Positions 32,871 through 37,289 of a stretch of DNA of 37,289 bases are shown one piece after another. The notes under the pieces are model-generated. The model saw only the letters and a program-made list of their open reading frames with translations. It searched no databases and was not told the DNA's origin. Source of the stretch: Bacteroidales bacterium UBA1184 (lineage in GTDB: Bacteria; Bacteroidota; Bacteroidia; Bacteroidales; ML635J-15); assembly GCA_002310235.1 (NCBI GenBank), contig DBYO01000019.1, positions 148,601-185,889 on the forward strand. The letters are read 5' to 3'. Positions within the stretch are counted from its first letter, which is position 1; the number at the start of each line of letters is the position of its first letter. Both the position numbers and the translations under genes were made by a program.

Positions 32871-32878
32871 CAAAGTTA
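32871..32878 (-). promoter_or_regulatory. -7 box of tRNA-Glu
   Basis: TAACTTTG on the minus strand, 13 nt upstream of the mature tRNA 5' end. A TTTG lies 17 bp further upstream (32896-32899), slightly short of the usual spacing. Confidence 0.5.
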
Positions 32879-32960
32879 AGACAAATCTTTCAAACCAAAG
32901 AAATTTTTCTAAAATTTATTTTTCAAAAATTTAAATCTAGCAGGCTTAAAGCCATAATAC

Positions 32961-32990
32961 TTGCGACCTCGTTAAAAATCAGTAACTTTG
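32961..32990 (+). promoter_or_regulatory. Promoter of the ybaN-like gene, implying a near-leaderless mRNA
   Basis: TTG (32961-32963), 19 bp, TAACTTTG (32983-32990), then only 4 nt to the GTG start at 32995. Transcription beginning about 5-7 nt after the box would start at or next to the initiation codon. Confidence 0.5.
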
Positions 32991-32994
32991 CATC

Positions 32995-33387
32995 GTGAAA
33001 CGGTATTTATACATAATATTTGGTCTTGTTGCAGTTGGACTTGGGGCTCTTGGAGTTGTTTTACCTGGGCTTCCCACCACCCCATTTCTTTTGCTAGCAT
33101 CGTGGCTGTTCTACCGCAGTTCTCCACGCCTTCAACAATGGCTATTGTCGTCGTGGTTAGGCAAATACATACGCAACTACCATAAGCGCGGGGGAATGAC
33201 AATTGCACAGAAAGCAGGAGCCGTAGGCATTATGACGGCCATGGTATTGCTTGCAACCTTTGTTTTTATTCCTACAGGCTCTATTGCCCGCATAATTGTC
33301 CCGATTGCAGGTGCCGTTGGCGACCTTGTCGTAATATTTGCCGTACCAAATGCCAAACGGGACGTCCCCGATGACGAGCAGCCATAA
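32995..33387 (+). CDS. YbaN/DUF454 inner-membrane protein
   Basis: A 130-residue membrane protein with helices at about 5-25 (LYIIFGLVAVGLGALGVVLPG), 30-45 and 75-110. The opening LGALGVVLPGLPTTPFLLLASWLFYRSSPRLQQWL matches the DUF454 signature, including the LPGLPTTPF loop and an invariant-looking Arg/Ser patch. Function unknown. The GTG at 32995 is the first possible start and sits just after the promoter. Monocistronic: flanked by a tRNA on the other strand and a terminator. Confidence 0.9.
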   Translation: MKRYLYIIFGLVAVGLGALGVVLPGLPTTPFLLLASWLFYRSSPRLQQWLLSSWLGKYIRNYHKRGGMTIAQKAGAVGIMTAMVLLATFVFIPTGSIARIIVPIAGAVGDLVVIFAVPNAKRDVPDDEQP

Positions 33388-33389
33388 AC

Positions 33390-33418
33390 AAAAAAAGGCC
33401 ACCCATCGGGCAGCCTTT
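33390..33418 (-). terminator. Terminator of serC (possibly shared with ybaN-like gene)
   Basis: AAAGGC (33394-33399) pairs with GCCTTT (33413-33418) and CCC with GGG inside, interrupted by a CA/CA mismatch. On the minus strand it runs into a seven-T tract, so it is a serC terminator. The plus-strand T run is weak. Confidence 0.7.
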
Positions 33419-33437
33419 ATAATCGAAATAGCCAATA

Positions 33438-34553
33438 CTATTTGTACTTCTTTTCGAAATCCTGCATGCAAGATACCAAAGCTTCTACTGCTTCGATTGT
33501 GCAAGCATTGTAGAGAGAAGCGCGGAAACCACCAACTGAACGGTGACCCTTGATACCAACCATACCGCGTTCCTTTGCGAAAGCCATGAATTCAGCTTCC
33601 TTGTCTTCGCGACCTTCTGCCATTACCCAGCAGTGGTTCATGATCGAACGGTCTTCCTTGCATTCAACTGTACCACGGAACATCGAGTTACGATCGATTT
33701 CTTCGTAAAGGAGGTTCGACTTCTTGAGGTTGATCTTGTTCATTTCAGCAACACCACCGATAGTGTTCTTCAACCACTTCAAGGTTTCGTGCATTACGAA
33801 AATCGGGAGTACTGGAGGTGTGTTGAACATAGAGATGTTCTTAGCCTCTTCTGCTGCGTGAGTGCGGTAGTCAACCATTGTTGGCAATGGGTTCATATAC
33901 TGACGGTCAGCGATCTTGCCGAGGATGTCCTTGCGAACGATTACGAAAGTAACACCAGCAGGACCAACGTTCTTCTGTGCACCACCATAGATAAGTCCGT
34001 ACTTCTTAACGTCAACTGGACGGCTCATAATGTCGGAGCTCATATCGGCAACAAGCATTACGTTGTTGATTTCGCTAGCGTCGAAGTCCTTGCGGATTTC
34101 GGTACCGTAAATGGTGTTGTTAGTTGTGATATGGAAGTAGTCAGCATCAGCAGGAACGTTCCATCCCTTAGGAATGTAGCTGTATGTCTTGTCTTCCGAC
34201 GAAGCAACGATTTCGACATTACCGAAAAGCTTTGCTTCCTTGGCAGCCTTCTTAGCCCAAACACCAGTCTGCAAATAAGCAGCCTTCTTGTTGAGCAAGT
34301 TAGCCGGAACGGTCATAAACTGGGTGCTAGCACCACCACCGAGGAACAATATTTCGTATTCGGCAGGAATGTTGAGGATGTCTCTCCAAAGCTGGCGAGT
34401 TTCTTCCATTGTACGTTCCCAACCCGGTGTACGGTGTGAGATTTCCATAAGACCGATACCAGTGTTATCAAAATCACGGATAGCGTTGATAGTAGATTCA
34501 ATCGCTTCTTTTGGCAATACGCATGGACCTGCGTTAAAGTTATAAGCCTTCAT
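33438..34553 (-). CDS. serC: Phosphoserine aminotransferase
   Basis: A 371-residue PLP aminotransferase of the class V group, making phosphoserine from 3-phosphohydroxypyruvate and glutamate. NFNAGPCVLP opens the family pattern, GGGASTQF is the cofactor phosphate-binding loop, VADMSSDIMSRPVDV holds the Asp that bonds the pyridine nitrogen, and YGGAQKNVGPAG has Lys194 as the PLP Schiff base. No serA or serB neighbours are seen in the window. The gene is preceded by an AT-rich leader with its own promoter. Confidence 0.97.
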   Translation of the reverse strand: MKAYNFNAGPCVLPKEAIESTINAIRDFDNTGIGLMEISHRTPGWERTMEETRQLWRDILNIPAEYEILFLGGGASTQFMTVPANLLNKKAAYLQTGVWAKKAAKEAKLFGNVEIVASSEDKTYSYIPKGWNVPADADYFHITTNNTIYGTEIRKDFDASEINNVMLVADMSSDIMSRPVDVKKYGLIYGGAQKNVGPAGVTFVIVRKDILGKIADRQYMNPLPTMVDYRTHAAEEAKNISMFNTPPVLPIFVMHETLKWLKNTIGGVAEMNKINLKKSNLLYEEIDRNSMFRGTVECKEDRSIMNHCWVMAEGREDKEAEFMAFAKERGMVGIKGHRSVGGFRASLYNACTIEAVEALVSCMQDFEKKYK

Positions 34554-34605
34554 TTTAATGTTTTTTATTAAACTGTTTATAATTAACTACTTAAAATAAA
34601 ATTTT

Positions 34606-34631
34606 GTCTATTATAGACGTATGCAAAATTA
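34606..34631 (-). promoter_or_regulatory. serC promoter region with a palindrome near the start site
   Basis: TAATTTTG (34624-34631, minus strand) is the -7 box. TTTG at 34649-34652 is 17 bp upstream. The perfect palindrome GTCTAT-T-ATAGAC (34606-34618) lies where transcription should begin, so it could be an operator. Confidence 0.4.
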
Positions 34632-34683
34632 GCAATTATTTCAATTGGCAAAACTTTTTAAATATGATTTATAACATATTTTA

Positions 34684-34737
34684 AGTTTCTAATTTCTAGG
34701 TTTATAGGTTTGGGTGTTTGTGGTGTTTTTTTATGGT
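34684..34737. repeat. Repeat-word patch between serC and secA
   Basis: TTTCTAATTTCTAGG, then GGTTTATAGGTTT and GTGTTTGTGGTG words, similar to the GTTTCTAGGTTTCTA opening of cluster A. No ORF. Confidence 0.5.
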
Positions 34738-34747
34738 TTAAAATAGA

Positions 34748-34771
34748 AGAGACGTTGCACGCAACGTCTCT
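34748..34771 (-). terminator. Perfect hairpin downstream of secA
   Basis: AGAGACGTTGC (34748-34758) pairs with GCAACGTCTCT (34761-34771), 11 bp with almost no loop. On the minus strand it follows secA and is trailed by a short T-rich stretch (TCTATTTTAAA). It may be a terminator, or a dispersed palindrome used as one. Just before it, 34779-34806, are AATTTTCAA/AATTGTTAA words. Confidence 0.55.
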
Positions 34772-34809
34772 ACAAATTTTCAATTTTCAATTGTTAATTA
34801 TCAATTATT

Positions 34810-37289
34810 TTATTCATTCTCTCCCATCATTGCGCCGTGGCAATTCTTGAACTTCTTGCCGCTGCCGCACGGACACGGGTCGTTTCTACCGACCTTCTTC
34901 TCGACGCGAACAGGCTCGTTCTTTGGCATGCCTGCACTCGGGTCGTTGTACTGCGGACGATTACCTCCGATTTCCTCACGACCTGTACGCATACGGCTAG
35001 TATCAAGTCGCTGGCGTGGCTGATGAGCTTCCTTAACTTCGTCAGGATTCGACATCGGGATGTATGCCTTCATCAATATCGAAATGATAGAACGGTTGGT
35101 CTTGTCGAGCATTTCCTTGAAGATGTTGTATGATTCGAGCTTGTAAATCAGCAACGGGTCTTTCTGCTCGTACGAAGCCGCACGAACCGACTGACGCAAA
35201 TCGTCCATCTCGCGCAGATGCTCCTTCCACGACTCGTCGATATTGCGAAGAACTGCAGTCTTGTCGTAGGCATGTACAATCTCCTCGCCCTTGGTCTGGT
35301 ATGCCTTCTCCAAGTTAACAACAACATTGTACTGCTTAACGCCATCAGTAATCGGGACAATAATGTTCTTGTACATATTGCCCTTGTTTTCGAATACATA
35401 CTTAATGGTAGGATATGCCTGTTCTGCAATCTGCTGAGCCTTGCGCTTGTGAGTTTCGCGAAGAGTTTCGTACAGATAGTCAACCAATTCGTTGCGCGAC
35501 ATTTCATCGTACTTCGACTCCTCGAGGTCGATGTCAATTGCCAAAGTCTTGAAAACCTCAAACTTGAACTCGTCGTATGTGTAGGTTCCGTAGCATTCGT
35601 CAACCAGCGACACGCACACATCGTTCATCATATTTGCAATGTCGGCGCCAAGACGTTCACCATCAAGAGCATTGCGACGCTTCTTGTATATTACAGTACG
35701 CTGAGCATTCATAACATCATCGTACTCGAGCAAATGCTTACGAATACCGAAGTTATTCTCCTCAACCTTCTTCTGCGCGCGCTCAATGGATTTCGAAATC
35801 ATGGAGTGCTGAATAGCTTCGCCTTCCTGATGTCCCATTCTATCCATAATAGAAGCAATCCTGTCGGAACCGAACAAACGCATAAGGTTGTCCTCGAGCG
35901 AAACGAAGAACTGCGATGAACCTGGGTCGCCCTGACGTCCTGCACGACCACGCAACTGGCGGTCGACACGACGCGACTCGTGACGCTCGGTACCAATAAT
36001 TGCCAAACCTCCTGCCTCACGCACTTCGCGCGACAACTTAATATCGGTACCACGACCTGCCATGTTGGTAGCAATGGTAACCGTACTCGACTGACCTGCC
36101 TCGGCAACTATGTCGGCCTCACGCTTGTGCAACTTAGCGTTCAACACATTATGCTTGATTCCCTTACGGGTAAGAATCTTGCTAAGCAATTCGGAAACTT
36201 CGACCGAAGTCGTACCAACAAGCACTGGACGGCCAATCGAAACCAAACGTTCGATTTCATCGATTACAGCGGCATACTTTTCCTTTGTGGTCTTATAAAT
36301 AAGGTCTTCGTAGTCGTTACGGATAACTGGCTTGTTGGTTGGAATTGTCACAACATCAAGTTTGTAGATGTCCCAGAATTCACCAGCTTCTGTCTCTGCA
36401 GTACCAGTCATACCCGAAAGCTTGTGGTACATTCTGAAATAGTTCTGCAAGGTGATTGTTGCATAGGTCTGGGTTGCAGCCTCGACCTTTACATTTTCCT
36501 TCGATTCAACAGCCTGATGCAAGCCATCCGACCAGCGGCGGCCCTCCATGATACGGCCAGTCTGCTCGTCAACAATCTTTACCTTGTTGTCGATAATAAC
36601 ATAATCAACATCCTTTTCGAACATTGTATATGCCTTAAGCAACTGGTTTATAGTATGGATACGCTCAGACTTTATTGAATAGTCGCGGATAATTTCGTCC
36701 TTTTTCTGCAATTTCTCCGGAGTAGGAAGATTTTCCTTCTCGAGGTCGGCAAGAGCAACACCGATATCGGGCATCACGAAGAAATTGGGATCCGATGTCG
36801 AATTTGCAAGCAAGTCGAAACCCTTGTCGGTAAGGTCAACCGAATTAAGTTTTTCTTCGATTACGAAATACAAATCATCGGTTGCAAGGTGCATCATCTT
36901 ATTGTTGTCCTGCATGTAGAAGTTTTCGGTCTTCTGCAACAAAGCCTTCATACCCTGCTCCGAAAGGAACTTGATAAGAGCCTTGTTCTTTGGCAATGCC
37001 TTGTAAGCCTGCAACAACTTGAAACCACCATCCTTCAAATTAGATTCGGATATAAGTTTCTTTGCATCGTTGAAAATCTTGTTGAACAAATCTTTCTGTG
37101 CAGCAACAAGTTGTTGAACCTGCGGCTTAAGATCGTCGAATAGCTGGTCGTCGCCCTTGGGTGTAGGACCAGAAATAATCAACGGGGTACGGGCATCGTC
37201 GATAAGAACCGAGTCAACCTCATCGACAATTGCATAGTTGTGCTTGCGCTGAACCAGATCGGCTGGCGAAAGTGCCATGTTGTCGCGCA
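34810..37289 (-). CDS. secA: Preprotein translocase ATPase SecA (N-terminal part outside window)
   Basis: The frame stays open past base 37289 (codons RDN precede the first in-frame Met), so this is the C-terminal 826 or so residues of SecA. SecA drives preprotein export through SecYEG with ATP. DEVDSVLID is the Walker B region of NBD1, GMTGTAETE and AGRGTDIKL are helicase motifs, and RQLRGRAGRQGDPG is the motif VI Arg finger. The C-terminus has a helical wing and scaffold, then CPCGSGKKFKNCHG, the zinc-binding SEC-C motif that contacts SecB or ribosomes. Export through Sec precedes T9SS, so it fits with the cargo protein at 1-2451. Full-length Bacteroidota SecA is about 1,100 residues. Confidence 0.98.
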   Translation of the reverse strand, partial: RDNMALSPADLVQRKHNYAIVDEVDSVLIDDARTPLIISGPTPKGDDQLFDDLKPQVQQLVAAQKDLFNKIFNDAKKLISESNLKDGGFKLLQAYKALPKNKALIKFLSEQGMKALLQKTENFYMQDNNKMMHLATDDLYFVIEEKLNSVDLTDKGFDLLANSTSDPNFFVMPDIGVALADLEKENLPTPEKLQKKDEIIRDYSIKSERIHTINQLLKAYTMFEKDVDYVIIDNKVKIVDEQTGRIMEGRRWSDGLHQAVESKENVKVEAATQTYATITLQNYFRMYHKLSGMTGTAETEAGEFWDIYKLDVVTIPTNKPVIRNDYEDLIYKTTKEKYAAVIDEIERLVSIGRPVLVGTTSVEVSELLSKILTRKGIKHNVLNAKLHKREADIVAEAGQSSTVTIATNMAGRGTDIKLSREVREAGGLAIIGTERHESRRVDRQLRGRAGRQGDPGSSQFFVSLEDNLMRLFGSDRIASIMDRMGHQEGEAIQHSMISKSIERAQKKVEENNFGIRKHLLEYDDVMNAQRTVIYKKRRNALDGERLGADIANMMNDVCVSLVDECYGTYTYDEFKFEVFKTLAIDIDLEESKYDEMSRNELVDYLYETLRETHKRKAQQIAEQAYPTIKYVFENKGNMYKNIIVPITDGVKQYNVVVNLEKAYQTKGEEIVHAYDKTAVLRNIDESWKEHLREMDDLRQSVRAASYEQKDPLLIYKLESYNIFKEMLDKTNRSIISILMKAYIPMSNPDEVKEAHQPRQRLDTSRMRTGREEIGGNRPQYNDPSAGMPKNEPVRVEKKVGRNDPCPCGSGKKFKNCHGAMMGENE

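Overview
The window looks like chromosomal DNA from a Bacteroidota bacterium, most likely order Bacteroidales. The evidence is a repeat protein ending in a type IX secretion (T9SS) type A sorting domain, many start regions with the Bacteroides-type promoter box TAnnTTTG, two tRNA genes without an encoded CCA tail, a secreted dipeptidyl peptidase III, DUF4348, Wzi/RemB-like outer-membrane barrels, and few Shine-Dalgarno sequences. I saw no transposase, integrase, phage gene, rRNA or CRISPR array. The genus cannot be settled from this sequence.

Layout. 1-2451: the 3' part of a very repetitive secreted protein (15 units of about 49 residues plus a T9SS tail). 2591-6009: DPP III lipoprotein, a HAD phosphatase, and a convergent Hsp20. 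6314-7011 (minus): tRNA-Gln(CTG) downstream of an undecaprenyl-phosphate sugar transferase. 7128-10286: two tandem Wzi/RemB-like barrel genes, divergent from the transferase. 10542-17598 (minus): a long co-directional run of pepP, cmk, ispH, cdd, an LPP20-like secreted protein and two GT4 glycosyltransferases, with two short overlaps (cdd with the LPP20-like gene, ispH with cdd). 17832-25986 (plus): dnaG, ispE, an esterase-like hydrolase, a hexapeptide acyltransferase, ybjQ, then kamE, rsgA, DUF4348, an AlaX-like editing protein and a methyltransferase. 26203-29920: an M23 peptidase divergent from alaS. 30128-33387: a zinc-ribbon/TPM membrane pair, a flavodoxin-type protein, tRNA-Glu(CTC) and a YbaN protein. 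33438-37289 (minus): serC and the C-terminal two thirds or more of secA.

How it fits together. Most genes are housekeeping: replication priming, two MEP isoprenoid steps (ispE, ispH), pyrimidine metabolism, alanyl-tRNA charging with a possible stand-alone editing factor, ribosome maturation, Sec export and serine synthesis. A second theme is the cell surface: the T9SS cargo, the initiating sugar transferase, two barrels, two GT4 enzymes and an acyltransferase could contribute to an exopolysaccharide or lipopolysaccharide, although they are not one compact locus. KamE, the cobalamin/PLP-binding beta subunit of lysine 5,6-aminomutase, points to lysine fermentation, but no alpha subunit is present.

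The most unusual signals lie between genes. (a) A 10-mer, AATCGTAAAT, sits exactly 6 bp upstream of a TAnnTTT(G/A) box in front of three unrelated genes (a GT4 gene, pepP and kamE). (b) Two clusters of small GGC-loop-GCC hairpins fill two gaps between convergent genes and share an exact 27-nt inverted match about 15.6 kb apart. (c) A palindromic family with GTCATTC...GAATCT termini occurs twice, once as the apparent alaS terminator. These are better candidates for something undescribed than any single gene here.
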